A program made the translations under genes and the position numbers. Below the pieces are notes generated by a model. That model was not told the DNA's origin and did no database searches. It was given only the letters and a program-made list of their open reading frames with translations. This document shows, piece after piece, positions 33,947-40,569 of a DNA stretch of 40,569 bases. The DNA is from Armatimonadota bacterium (lineage in GTDB: Bacteria; Armatimonadota; Fimbriimonadia; Fimbriimonadales; Fimbriimonadaceae). The stretch spans positions 1 through 40,569 of the forward strand of contig JAGQUX010000023.1 in NCBI GenBank assembly GCA_020438215.1. Reading direction: 5' to 3'. How positions within the stretch are numbered: the stretch's first letter is position 1; every line of letters starts with the position of its first letter.

Positions 33947-34954
33947 TCAGTTCTTTTGCGAAGAACCGCGAACCTTCAGTTCGCAGGGAACAACGTGCCT
34001 GGTCGAAGACTGTTCTTCCGATCCTTCTATCAATTCTACAAGTTTTTTGACTGCCTGTTGGACGAGAAGTTCAAAATTCATGTTCACTGAGGTAAGCCCT
34101 CCTTCCGGAATCGTTGTCAAGAACGTGTCATTAAAACTCACCATACCAAGATCTCCTGGTACAGACAAGCCAAGCTTATTCGCCGCACGAAGTGCGCCAA
34201 TCGCCAAATAATCATCCATAACCAGCAACGCATCAGGGCGATCTTTTCCAGAAAGAAGCTTCTCTGCCGCTTCGCTCGCCGCTTCAATGCCAAACGCAGT
34301 CCGTTTGATCATCGGGGTCAAGCCGTGCTGCTCCATCGCCATGTTGTATCCCGCAACCCGGTCGTCCGCAACCGCAACTCGTTCCGGACCCGCAAGAAAT
34401 GCGATCTTCTTAAACCCGTTCTCAACCAAATGCATCGCCGCAGTTCGAGCGCAAAGTACGTTGTCGTTATCAACTGAATGCAGGGAAGCACCCTTAGGAT
34501 TCCCAATCACAACAAAAGGAAAACGATCCGCTTGCAATTTGGAAAGCCGGATGTCGTCCATCTGCGGCTCAACCACAATCAAACCATCAACCCGCCGAGT
34601 GCGAAGCAGCTCATCGTAAATCTGACTCTGAGATGAAGATGTATCAGCAATATCCAGGCAGAAGTGAAACTTCGTCTTCGCCAGAGTCCGCGCAATCTCC
34701 GCAACCAAAATCGAAAAGAACGGATCATCCTTCACGGTATTCGCATCACGCTGAATCACAAGTCCAATCAGCTGAGTTTTTCGCCGACGCAACGCTTGCG
34801 CCCGAACATCCGGCTGATAATTAACCTGCGCCATCGCCGATTGGACGCGAGTGCGCTTTGCATCATCGACGCGAACATCCCCGGCTAAAACCCGGGAAAC
34901 GGTGGCTTGGGAAACATTGGCAAGGCGTGCAATATCTTGTTGAGTGACTCTCAT
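33947..34954 (-). CDS. LacI-family transcriptional regulator
   Basis: A 335-aa DNA-binding regulator. The N-terminal helix-turn-helix TQQDIARLANVSQATVSRVL (4-23) and hinge are typical LacI features, and the rest is a periplasmic-binding-like effector domain (QLIGLVIQRDANTVKD, then DDYLAIGALRAANKLGLSVP). The effector is not readable. Because the next gene, 4 nt away, is a GH13 enzyme, maltodextrin or a related alpha-glucan sugar is likely. A GAATAGATATTC palindrome and several ATATTCAC repeats lie upstream, which suggests autoregulation. Confidence 0.92.
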   Translation of the reverse strand: MRVTQQDIARLANVSQATVSRVLAGDVRVDDAKRTRVQSAMAQVNYQPDVRAQALRRRKTQLIGLVIQRDANTVKDDPFFSILVAEIARTLAKTKFHFCLDIADTSSSQSQIYDELLRTRRVDGLIVVEPQMDDIRLSKLQADRFPFVVIGNPKGASLHSVDNDNVLCARTAAMHLVENGFKKIAFLAGPERVAVADDRVAGYNMAMEQHGLTPMIKRTAFGIEAASEAAEKLLSGKDRPDALLVMDDYLAIGALRAANKLGLSVPGDLGMVSFNDTFLTTIPEGGLTSVNMNFELLVQQAVKKLVELIEGSEEQSSTRHVVPCELKVRGSSQKN

Positions 34955-35101
34955 GAGGTGGCTTCGCTAAAAAAACTAGCTTGGGGGTCTCATTGGCTGT
35001 CGCCCTTGCACTATTAAGAATCAATTATTGCATATTCACAGGAATAGATATTCACGGATGGGCCACGAAACTCCCAAAGTTCGCCAAAGCAAAAATGAGA
35101 T

Positions 35102-35140
35102 GAGATCAGCCAACTAGGATTAACCTAGAAAACTGATCTC
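35102..35140. repeat. Nested inverted repeat
   Basis: GAGATCAG (35102-35109) and CTGATCTC (35133-35140) enclose an inner CTAGG/CCTAG pair. On the minus strand ATCTCATTTTTG follows, so it may be a terminator for the small membrane protein gene or a cruciform site. Confidence 0.45.
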
Positions 35141-35172
35141 CTCAACTTGGGTCAAAAGAAGCGAAAACGAGA

Positions 35173-35192
35173 TCACGGCTCAAAAACCGTGA
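35173..35192 (-). terminator. Weak terminator after the small membrane protein gene
   Basis: TCACGG and CCGTGA form a 6-bp stem with an 8-nt loop, 18 nt past the stop at 35211. Only TCTCGTTTTC follows on the minus strand, so efficiency is doubtful. It overlaps one of the GTGAATAT repeats. Confidence 0.35.
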
Positions 35193-35210
35193 ATATGCAC
35201 TGAACCGAAT

Positions 35211-35582
35211 TCAGAGACGCCCTTCGAACTGCTTCTTACCCAGAAATTCAAAAACGAACAGCCCGATCAAGGTCACAATCGGAAAACCGAGCGTCGCGTA
35301 GTGAACCAATTTCTGCTTTGCATAAACGTCGTTATAGGAAACGTAAAGCTGGCTCTGCAAACTCATCACCGCCGAAACCCCAAGAACAATCCCAATCACC
35401 GCAACAAGTATCGCAACCCACTTCATCGGCTGCACTCGCATGAATCGACCTGCAAAGAAGAGCCCTGCCGCAATCAACGAAGGGCCAACCGCCCAAATCA
35501 GCGCGCCATTCCGACCGAACATGTACATAAATCCGGTGTTAGCAAAAAAATCAGTATGGTTCAACAAAAATAGGGTCAGCAT
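35211..35582 (-). CDS. Small polytopic membrane protein
   Basis: A 123-aa protein of unknown function with about three to four membrane segments: ALIWAVGPSLIAAGLFFAG, WVAILVAVIGIVLGVSAVM and FPIVTLIGLFVFEF near the C-terminus. The end is basic (GKKQFEGRL). An ATG at 35648 would add 22 hydrophilic residues, but it lies only a few bases after the T-run of the response-regulator terminator, and GGAG precedes the ATG at 35582, so the shorter form is preferred. No family is recognised and the neighbours give no clue. Confidence 0.55.
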   Translation of the reverse strand: MLTLFLLNHTDFFANTGFMYMFGRNGALIWAVGPSLIAAGLFFAGRFMRVQPMKWVAILVAVIGIVLGVSAVMSLQSQLYVSYNDVYAKQKLVHYATLGFPIVTLIGLFVFEFLGKKQFEGRL

Positions 35583-35650
35583 GGTGTGGGACTGTCTCCA
35601 AATTCCGTTTCGGAAAGTGTATCCGTTTCTCTCCTCGGCAAACTTCATGC

Positions 35651-35697
35651 CATCTCAAAAAGAAAAGACCCCAAAGCTAAAAAAGCCTTGGGGTCTT
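35651..35697 (-). terminator. Terminator of the response regulator gene
   Basis: AAGACCCCA and TGGGGTCTT flank a short AT-rich loop (35665-35697); on the minus strand TTTTCTTTTTG follows. It lies 20 nt after the regulator stop. Confidence 0.85.
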
Positions 35698-35717
35698 ACC
35701 AAAAGTCTAATGAAAAA

Positions 35718-36128
35718 CTACAGATCGTAGCGCTTCGGGCCACCATCGTCGCCGCTGCCACCTTGAACAATGCGCTTGACGAAGGAGATCAGTTCCATCG
35801 GGTTGAACGGCTTGGTGAGATACATATCCGCACCGTAGCTGTACCCTTCAAAAACGTCTTTGTCTTGAGCCTTAGCCGTCAACATAATGACCGGCAGGCC
35901 TTCGGTATCAGGATCGCGGCGCAAAGCCTTCAGAACCTCAAAACCGTCCATGTACGGCATCATAACGTCCAAAACCAGCATGTCTGGCTTTTCCGCTTTG
36001 ACTTTTTCAAGCCCTTCCTTACCGTCATAAGCCGTGACAACGGTGTAGCCCTGGCGTTCCAGGTTGACTTGAATCAGTCGAACAATGTGGCGTTCGTCGT
36101 CGCATACGAGAATCTTCACAGGTGGCAT
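35718..36128 (-). CDS. Single-domain response regulator
   Basis: A 136-aa CheY/Spo0F-like receiver with no output domain. The acidic pocket is CDDE (D10, D11), the phospho-acceptor is D54 in MLVLDVMMPYMDGFEV, the switch Thr is in VIMLTAKAQ, and the conserved Lys is in MYLTKPFNPMEL. The C-terminal tail (GGSGDDGGPKRYDL) is short and polar. It could act in phosphorelay or chemotaxis, but it is 19 kb from cheA, and no kinase gene is adjacent. It is transcribed alone and ends in a strong terminator. Confidence 0.9.
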   Translation of the reverse strand: MPPVKILVCDDERHIVRLIQVNLERQGYTVVTAYDGKEGLEKVKAEKPDMLVLDVMMPYMDGFEVLKALRRDPDTEGLPVIMLTAKAQDKDVFEGYSYGADMYLTKPFNPMELISFVKRIVQGGSGDDGGPKRYDL

Positions 36129-36248
36129 CGAATATCTCTCACTAAAAGGGTTTCGGCTGGTTCAACACCAACCTTCAACCGTGTGGGGCTTATGCTACCC
36201 CAACACAATCCATATTTTTGTCAGTCTCGGGCAGGGAAAGGGACGATG

Positions 36249-36258
36249 GGTAGGCTCA
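36249..36258 (+). promoter_or_regulatory. Extended -10 box GGTAGGCTCA before the FAH-family gene
   Basis: The same 10-mer as before mqnD, with the hexamer TAGGCT ending 7 nt before the ATG at 36264. GCAGGGAA is again just upstream. This position predicts a leaderless mRNA and supports 36264 over the ATG at 36246. Confidence 0.5.
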
Positions 36259-36263
36259 CCGGC

Positions 36264-37034
36264 ATGAAACTTTGTCGATTTGAGCTTAGCGACACTCCCG
36301 GAGAGACGCGAAGTGGCATCTATCACGAGGGCAGATACTACGAAACTGATGGGCAAAATGCAATCGGCGTCCATGAACCAAACGTCGTTCGCCTCCTTTC
36401 CCCAATCGGACAACCGCCTGCTTACCGTGCCTTCGATGCCATCGAAGGTGGCCCAACCGAAGGCACCCTTTTCTATCACTATCTCAATCCCGCCGGACTC
36501 CAAGGCACCGAAACCGAGATCGTTCTCCCTCCCGCAGTCCTCGAAGCCGATTTCGAAGTCCGTATCGGCGCAGTCATCCAAGACAAAGGCTTAGCCCTCG
36601 ATCCCCGCGAAGCAAACGGATTCATCCTCGGCTACCTCATCACTTGCGTCATCACCGATGCCCGCCGCATTGATGAAAGCATCGGCGCGCAACCCCGCGA
36701 TGTCGGGCTCCTCGCTGGTCCATTCCTTGTCACCCCCGATGATCTCGGTGGTCACCTCACCGGAGAAAGCCAGTCCAACTTTGTCTGGCCATATGAAATC
36801 AGCATCAACGGCACTACCATCCAAAAAGCAAGCTACCAAAGCGATTACGAAATGACGAATCTTCTTGTGCAAGCCACCGAAACAAGCTCCATCAACGTCG
36901 GCGAAATCGTCAGCTGGCCCCCACTCCCCAAACCGCGCCTCTCCGAAACAGAAATCGGCCGCGGGATGATGCCCAGTGACAAAGTTTTGATTCGTATCGA
37001 AGGATTGGGAGCACTTACGTTCCGAGTTGCGTAA
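36264..37034 (+). CDS. Fumarylacetoacetate hydrolase-family protein with altered metal site
   Basis: A 256-aa member of the FAH superfamily, which contains metal-dependent hydrolases, decarboxylases and isomerases of oxo-acids. Family features are the MKLCRFEL start, FILGYLITCVI and GPFLVTPDDLGGHLTG. The metal ligands, however, look changed. The usual E-x-E reads E98-V-R100, and the usual N-D before V(T/S)ARD reads C128-V129, so two of three acidic ligands appear missing. The protein may be inactive, use D132 instead, or have another role. The ATG at 36246 has AGGGAAAGG upstream and would add six residues, but 36264 fits the family N-terminus and the -10 box. The M16 gene follows after 14 nt. 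Confidence 0.65.
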   Translation: MKLCRFELSDTPGETRSGIYHEGRYYETDGQNAIGVHEPNVVRLLSPIGQPPAYRAFDAIEGGPTEGTLFYHYLNPAGLQGTETEIVLPPAVLEADFEVRIGAVIQDKGLALDPREANGFILGYLITCVITDARRIDESIGAQPRDVGLLAGPFLVTPDDLGGHLTGESQSNFVWPYEISINGTTIQKASYQSDYEMTNLLVQATETSSINVGEIVSWPPLPKPRLSETEIGRGMMPSDKVLIRIEGLGALTFRVA

Positions 37035-37048
37035 AGTAGGGAAGCAAA

Positions 37049-38278
37049 ATGAGTTTTCAAAAGACAGAACTACCCAACGGCATCCGCATCCTCACCGAAA
37101 GCGTTGATTACGTCGGCTCCGCCAGCATCGGCGTGTGGTGCGAGACCGGTTCCCGCCACGAGCTCCCCAGCGAAGCCGGGATCACCCACTTTATTGAGCA
37201 CATGCTCTTCAAAGGCACTCCCACCCGCACCAGCCACCAGATCGCTGAAGAAATCGAAGGGCGAGGCGGGATGCTCAACGCATTCACTGATAAAGAGCAA
37301 ACCTGCTATTACTGCCGCGTCCTCGCCGAGGATTCCATCCACTCCCTCGACATCCTCTGCGACATGGTTAAGAACTCGCTTCTGGATGCCGAAGAACTTG
37401 AGCGAGAAAAAGGCGTAGTCCTCGAAGAAATCAAGCGCGGGGAAGACGATCCCGGCGATCTCGTCCACGACCTCCACATGCAGGGACTCTGGCCTGACCA
37501 CAACCTCGGACTGAGCGTCATCGGCACCAGTGAATCGGTCAGTTCATTCTCCCGCGATGATCTGGTTAAGTACATGGATCGTCGTTATTCGGGTGCGACC
37601 ATCGTTGTCTCCGCCGCCGGGAACGTCAATCACGAAGAATTCGTTGCCAAAGTCAGTGAACACTTCGCCGATCTCCCCGCTGGTGAAAAGAAAGCAAACG
37701 AAGATCGTCCCCAACCTCAGCCCGGCACAAACCTGATCGGGAAAGAAGTAGAGCAGGTTCATTTCTGCATCGGCGGTGATGGCTCCAGCTACTACGACGA
37801 CTGGCTCTATCCAATGACCGTCCTCGATCAAATCCTCGGCGGAGGAATGAGCAGCCGCCTCTTCCAAGAAGTGCGCGAAAAGCGCGGTTTGGTCTACGCA
37901 GTCGGTAGTTACCATCCCACCTACCGCGAAGGCGGCAGTTTCACCATCTACGGAGGCACCGGAATGCAAACCTGGGAAAAAACCCAAGAAGTCATCTGGG
38001 ATGAACTCAAGAAAATCCGCGAAGATGGCCCCACCGATGACGAAATCACCCGTATCAAACGTCAGTTCGCCGGCAACCTCGTCCTCGGGTTAGAAAGCAT
38101 GTCCAGCCGCATGATGCGCCAGTCTCGCAACGAGATGGTTCACGGTCGGCAAATCTCACCGGAGGAAACTCTCCAAAAGGTCAATGCCGTCACAAAAGAT
38201 CAGATCATGGACTGGTGCCGTACCAATCTCTTGCCAGAGAAAATGCGAACCACCGCCATCGGCCCGTTCAAAAACTGA
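37049..38278 (+). CDS. M16 family zinc peptidase
   Basis: A 409-aa peptidase related to mitochondrial processing peptidase and bacterial PqqL/YmxG-type proteins. The inverted zinc motif HFIEH (H47, E50, H51) lies in GITHFIEHMLFKGT, and the downstream Glu ligand lies in EREKGVVLEEIKRGEDDP. The second half holds an inactive M16-like domain with GGGMSSRLFQEVREKRGLVY, the substrate-binding R-Y type motif. No signal peptide is seen, so it is probably cytoplasmic. AGGGAAG precedes the ATG. Its stop directly abuts the stop of the converging DUF6265 gene. Confidence 0.92.
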   Translation: MSFQKTELPNGIRILTESVDYVGSASIGVWCETGSRHELPSEAGITHFIEHMLFKGTPTRTSHQIAEEIEGRGGMLNAFTDKEQTCYYCRVLAEDSIHSLDILCDMVKNSLLDAEELEREKGVVLEEIKRGEDDPGDLVHDLHMQGLWPDHNLGLSVIGTSESVSSFSRDDLVKYMDRRYSGATIVVSAAGNVNHEEFVAKVSEHFADLPAGEKKANEDRPQPQPGTNLIGKEVEQVHFCIGGDGSSYYDDWLYPMTVLDQILGGGMSSRLFQEVREKRGLVYAVGSYHPTYREGGSFTIYGGTGMQTWEKTQEVIWDELKKIREDGPTDDEITRIKRQFAGNLVLGLESMSSRMMRQSRNEMVHGRQISPEETLQKVNAVTKDQIMDWCRTNLLPEKMRTTAIGPFKN

Positions 38279-38674
38279 TCATTTCTGGAGCGTCCAAGTG
38301 AGCGTAAATTCCGATGGCTTTCCATCGCGCAAACCGCTCACTTGGGCACTCAGAATGTCCCCATCGCGGGTGTACTCCAATCGTTGCGGAAAATCGTGCT
38401 CAGGATTCGTGAACACCGCGCGATTCTCCCCCAGCTCAGCTAAGTCAAACTCCGTTGTCGCCTGACCCTTCGGGCTCGCCACATAGAAAATCTCATCATC
38501 CCGCAATTCAATTCGCAAAAACTCGTAGGTTGCCTCCCCCGACTTCCGCAAACTCCGATTCAGCCCGAGCATGATGCCGGCTTTCGGCTCCATCCAAAGC
38601 TCCTCGTTCTCATCCTCCCGCTCCGAAACCCAGTGCCCAACCAGAAATTCTAAATCATCCAAAGAACAATCCAA
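38279..38674 (-). CDS. DUF6265-like protein
   Basis: A 131-aa protein resembling the DUF6265 family, small calycin-like beta barrels of unknown function. The features are LEFLVGHWVSE near the N-terminus, EELWMEPKAGIMLGLNRSLR (the E.WM.P..G.MLG.SR pattern), a YEFLRIE strand and the NPEHDFPQRLEY motif. No signal peptide is present, unlike many relatives. It is the last gene of a minus-strand run and starts 3 nt after the HEAT gene stop. No reaction is known. Confidence 0.7.
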   Translation of the reverse strand: MDCSLDDLEFLVGHWVSEREDENEELWMEPKAGIMLGLNRSLRKSGEATYEFLRIELRDDEIFYVASPKGQATTEFDLAELGENRAVFTNPEHDFPQRLEYTRDGDILSAQVSGLRDGKPSEFTLTWTLQK

Positions 38675-38677
38675 ATC

Positions 38678-39265
38678 CTAATCCTCCCTCAAACCAAGTG
38701 CCCCAATGGCCCTCGATCTCGTTCGCATATCCTCGCTCTCCGCGAGCATTTCCAACCGCTCTTTCACCGCCTCATCCCCTAACTCCCGCAATGCTCCCCA
38801 AATTCCAAAGAGCGCTTTCTCATTCTTCTCAACAGACTCCCGCGCCCGAAGCCACGCCTCCCGATCGGGATGTCCACAATCCCAAATCGCCGTATACACC
38901 CACCTCCGAACGTGCGGATTCGGGTCATCCGCCATCTTAGTCAGATAGCGAAACGCCCCCGCCCCAGCAACAGAAGCCAGTGTCGAAGCGGCCGGACATC
39001 GCACCACCCACTCGGGGTCGCGGCAAGCCATCTTGATCGCAAAGATGTCATTCCGATTCCCAATTCCACCAAGAAGTTCAACTGCCTCAACACGCTCACA
39101 TGAGTCAGGGTCAGTCAGCAAAATACGGCAAAGCCCCCGAAGCACTTTTCGCTCCTTTTGCGTTAGCGATTCGCGCGCTTCAATGTATTCCTCAATCCGC
39201 CAAGCCTTGCTATATGAGGAACTCGCTGTCAGCACAAACTCAACAAGCTCATCCAGTGAATACAT
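38678..39265 (-). CDS. HEAT-repeat protein
   Basis: A 195-aa all-helical protein with about four HEAT-like repeats between residues 35 and 195. The clearest are RVEAVELLGGIGNRNDIFAI, ASTLASVAGAGAFRYL and the final RSRAIGALGLRED. Such repeats form curved protein-binding scaffolds. No enzymatic motif, signal peptide or membrane helix is visible. It lies 6 nt behind the CE7 esterase gene and 3 nt before the DUF6265 gene, so it is co-transcribed. A role with either neighbour is only suggested by position. Confidence 0.7.
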   Translation of the reverse strand: MYSLDELVEFVLTASSSYSKAWRIEEYIEARESLTQKERKVLRGLCRILLTDPDSCERVEAVELLGGIGNRNDIFAIKMACRDPEWVVRCPAASTLASVAGAGAFRYLTKMADDPNPHVRRWVYTAIWDCGHPDREAWLRARESVEKNEKALFGIWGALRELGDEAVKERLEMLAESEDMRTRSRAIGALGLRED

Positions 39266-39271
39266 AAGTCA

Positions 39272-40183
39272 TCACCGATCCGAGTTGATCAAGTGCTTCC
39301 GGAACCAATCCTGACCACCCTCAATCATCCGCGGATGCCAGTCGTGTCCAAAATCAATCTCCTCAAGCTCCTTCACACCCGGTAAAGCATCGAACACCGC
39401 CCGCGCCTGCTCGGGGCGAACCGCTGGATCACGGAGCCCGAGCGTCACCCGCGTCGGCACCTGGCAAAACGAAGCCTGATTGATCGTATCAAAGTAGCTC
39501 AGCGTCTCGCGGACAGCGGCGTCATTGCCCGCACTCTCTGCCATGAAATCGGTCAGCTCCTTCAACGGATACCGGAAAGCCTTTGCTTGCAAAACCCACG
39601 GCATTCCTCCCAAGAAAGGCATATCGGCAATCACCGCTTTAACTTGCTGAACCCAAGCCCCCATCCATATCCCAATGCCTCCACCTTGGCTCATCCCCGC
39701 ACAAGCCAAGCGATTTTCATCCACCGCCGCCTGATCGGCAAGAATCCGCAGAGCAATCACCGCGTTTTGGAACATCCGCCGGAATATCCACGTTTCGCGG
39801 CTAGAAACCCCATCGGCAAAGTAGCCTCGTGCCGGCGTGTAATCCTCCCGATGAAACGCCGATTCCCCAAAGAAATTGAAGCTGAGTGAGGTGTATCCAC
39901 TCCGAACCCCGTACTCGTTCGGTTGCATAGACCAGCGGCTGTACGGGGCAATCCAAAGGAAGCCCGGATGAATCACATCCGAATAGGGAACCGCAAGCCA
40001 CCCATGCAATCTCTCCCCCGAAATCCCGCGAAAACTCAAAACTCGCAGATCATGACCAGGCGTGCTCGGCTCAGAAACAGACTCGACGGAGTAGTCAAGC
40101 GGCGCATCTTGCGCGATCTGGGTGGTCTCCCGCCAAAACGCCTCAAACCCAGGGGGGACATACGGTTCTAGCCCTTCGGGCAT
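39272..40183 (-). CDS. Acetyl-xylan-esterase-like alpha/beta hydrolase (CE7/AXE1 family)
   Basis: A 303-aa alpha/beta hydrolase of the carbohydrate esterase family 7 type, which removes acetyl groups from sugars or cephalosporins. The N-terminal YVPPGFEAFWRET matches the family opening, the nucleophile is S165 in CAGMSQGGGIG, the acid Asp is likely in TLGLRDPAVRPEQ, and the His is in FGHDWHPRM. The characteristic HGWLAVP and VSSRETWIFRRMFQNAV stretches are present. No signal peptide is seen, so it may act inside the cell on imported oligosaccharides. It starts 4 nt after the NIL gene stop. Confidence 0.85.
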   Translation of the reverse strand: MPEGLEPYVPPGFEAFWRETTQIAQDAPLDYSVESVSEPSTPGHDLRVLSFRGISGERLHGWLAVPYSDVIHPGFLWIAPYSRWSMQPNEYGVRSGYTSLSFNFFGESAFHREDYTPARGYFADGVSSRETWIFRRMFQNAVIALRILADQAAVDENRLACAGMSQGGGIGIWMGAWVQQVKAVIADMPFLGGMPWVLQAKAFRYPLKELTDFMAESAGNDAAVRETLSYFDTINQASFCQVPTRVTLGLRDPAVRPEQARAVFDALPGVKELEEIDFGHDWHPRMIEGGQDWFRKHLINSDR

Positions 40184-40187
40184 CGGA

Positions 40188-40436
40188 TCAGGAAACTCCG
40201 GCGGATCGCTGCAAGGTATCGACGTGCATTCCGGTGGTCATCAACCATGCCGTTGCGCGCTGAATGTCTTCCACCGGGCCTTCCAATCGGATTTGCATGG
40301 TGCCGAAATCGGTATCCACATTCGCCTTGGTGATGGAAACCTTGACATTGAATTCCCGGCAAAGTCGCCAAATCCACGGCTCACTCACTTGCTGATCGCG
40401 AGCGGTCAAGTTGATATCCACGGTGGTCATCGACAT
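40188..40436 (-). CDS. Small NIL-domain protein
   Basis: An 82-aa protein consisting of one NIL domain, a small ferredoxin-like fold known as the C-terminal substrate-sensing part of the methionine transporter ATPase MetN and found next to some ferredoxins. Features are VSEPWIWRLCREFNVKVSI, followed by KANVDTDFGTMQIRLEG and a final helix-strand unit. No Cys-rich iron-sulfur part follows. It begins 12 nt after the stop of a cut-off gene and has a GGTAACATCA box directly upstream. Function is unknown; ligand binding is plausible. Confidence 0.7.
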   Translation of the reverse strand: MSMTTVDINLTARDQQVSEPWIWRLCREFNVKVSITKANVDTDFGTMQIRLEGPVEDIQRATAWLMTTGMHVDTLQRSAGVS

Positions 40437-40443
40437 ACTGCCG

Positions 40444-40453
40444 TGATGTTACC
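40444..40453 (-). promoter_or_regulatory. Extended -10 box GGTAACATCA before the NIL gene
   Basis: On the minus strand GGTAACATCA has its hexamer TAACAT ending 9 nt before the ATG at 40436. It overlaps the stop codon of the upstream gene. Fits the GGTANNNTCA pattern. Confidence 0.4.
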
Positions 40454-40569
40454 GGATGGCTTCTGAAAAGTTGGGGCCGTGGTTCAATTCCGGTGGAGGA
40501 TTGTTGAAGATGATATCTTCTTCCCAGTCTCCGACTCGTGTCAAATCCGCCTCACTCCATTTGCCTATG
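40449..40569 (-). CDS. C-terminal fragment of a gene cut by the window edge
   Basis: An open frame enters from the right edge on the minus strand and ends with TAA at 40449-40451. It encodes about 39 residues, beginning IGKWSEADLTRVGDW and ending GPNFSEAIR. The composition is protein-like, it lies in the same direction as the following genes, and it stops 12 nt before the NIL gene. The family is not recognised from this short tail. Confidence 0.55.
   Translation of the reverse strand, partial: IGKWSEADLTRVGDWEEDIIFNNPPPELNHGPNFSEAIR

Larger units (their letters stand above)
35029..35199. promoter_or_regulatory. Repeat-rich region upstream of lacI with predicted operator
   Basis: Within the 256-bp gap upstream of lacI, TGCATATTCAC (35029-35039) is matched by its exact complement GTGAATATGCA (35189-35199). 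ATATTCACGG (35048-35057) is matched by CCGTGAATAT (35187-35196). Between the two left copies lies the palindrome GAATAGATATTC (35042-35053), related to 21452-21463. Likely LacI-family binding sites, possibly for looping. Confidence 0.45.

Noticed and set aside
35586-37034. Plus-strand frame of 482 codons running through the response regulator into the FAH-family gene
   Set aside because: Its first 220 codons are antisense to the response regulator and its terminator. Only the part from 36264 shows family similarity.
1-40569. CRISPR arrays, tRNA or rRNA genes, insertion sequences
   Set aside because: No regularly spaced repeats, no tRNA-like cloverleaf and no transposase were noticed. The closest to a mobile element is the 171-bp repeat-flanked segment upstream of lacI, listed as uncertain.

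Overview
The window looks like chromosomal DNA of a diderm, flagellated bacterium of the phylum Armatimonadota, most likely class Fimbriimonadia. That placement is inferred from protein character. There is a pseudopilin whose N-terminal helix reads AAILFPVFAQAK, a signature I associate with this phylum. There are also PEP-CTERM proteins, an outer-membrane beta-barrel, chemotaxis and flagellar genes, a futalosine-pathway menaquinone gene and a phenylalanine hydroxylase. I see no tRNA, rRNA, CRISPR array, transposase or phage gene. Genes are packed tightly, many convergent pairs have touching stop codons, and no stretch over 300 bases lacks a gene.

Layout. 1-4983 (+): a secreted cyclophilin, a putrescine-type class III aminotransferase, a VOC protein, then an overlapping grpE-glmM-coaX operon. 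4990-10409 (-): a Cof-type HAD phosphatase, a secreted Ig-like protein, an outer-membrane barrel, a secreted caspase-fold protein that has lost both catalytic residues, and a divergent helix-hairpin-helix DNA glycosylase-like protein. 10509-16357 (+): cheW, cheA, an HDOD gene and a very long fliD. 16354-22110 (-): a NatAB-like ABC exporter, a TerC protein, a secreted GH13 branching-type enzyme and a membrane-anchored TPR protein. 22349-26808 (+): pyruvate dehydrogenase E1 alpha and beta, then two tandem PEP-CTERM zinc metalloproteases. 26872-31000: GNAT (-), mqnD (+), the dehydrogenase E2 (-), phhA (-) and a small membrane protein (-). 31007-34954 (-): the rest of an operon in the order LacI regulator, GH13 neopullulanase-like enzyme, pseudopilin (and the small membrane protein). 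35211-40569: a small membrane protein, a single-domain response regulator, a FAH-family protein with a degenerate metal site, an M16 peptidase, and a five-gene minus-strand run (cut-off gene, NIL protein, CE7 esterase, HEAT protein, DUF6265 protein).

How the parts connect. The two GH13 enzymes appear to share a regulator. The 12-bp palindrome GAATA-NN-TATTC occurs upstream of the secreted GH13 gene (21452-21463) and upstream of lacI (35042-35053), so I infer an alpha-glucan regulon. E1 and E2 of one 2-oxoacid dehydrogenase lie close together but on opposite strands with other genes between. Several genes have a GGTANNNTCA-like box 5-13 nt before the start codon and no Shine-Dalgarno sequence, which suggests many leaderless mRNAs. 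Other genes have structured leaders: natA has its ribosome-binding site inside a 10-bp stem that ends at the ATG, and both metalloprotease genes carry a terminator-like hairpin just before the start.

Most promising for new biology are the Ig-like/barrel/pseudo-caspase set, the predicted LacI operator pair, the natA leader hairpin and the shared leader of the PEP-CTERM metalloproteases. All calls come from reading the sequence; no database search was run.
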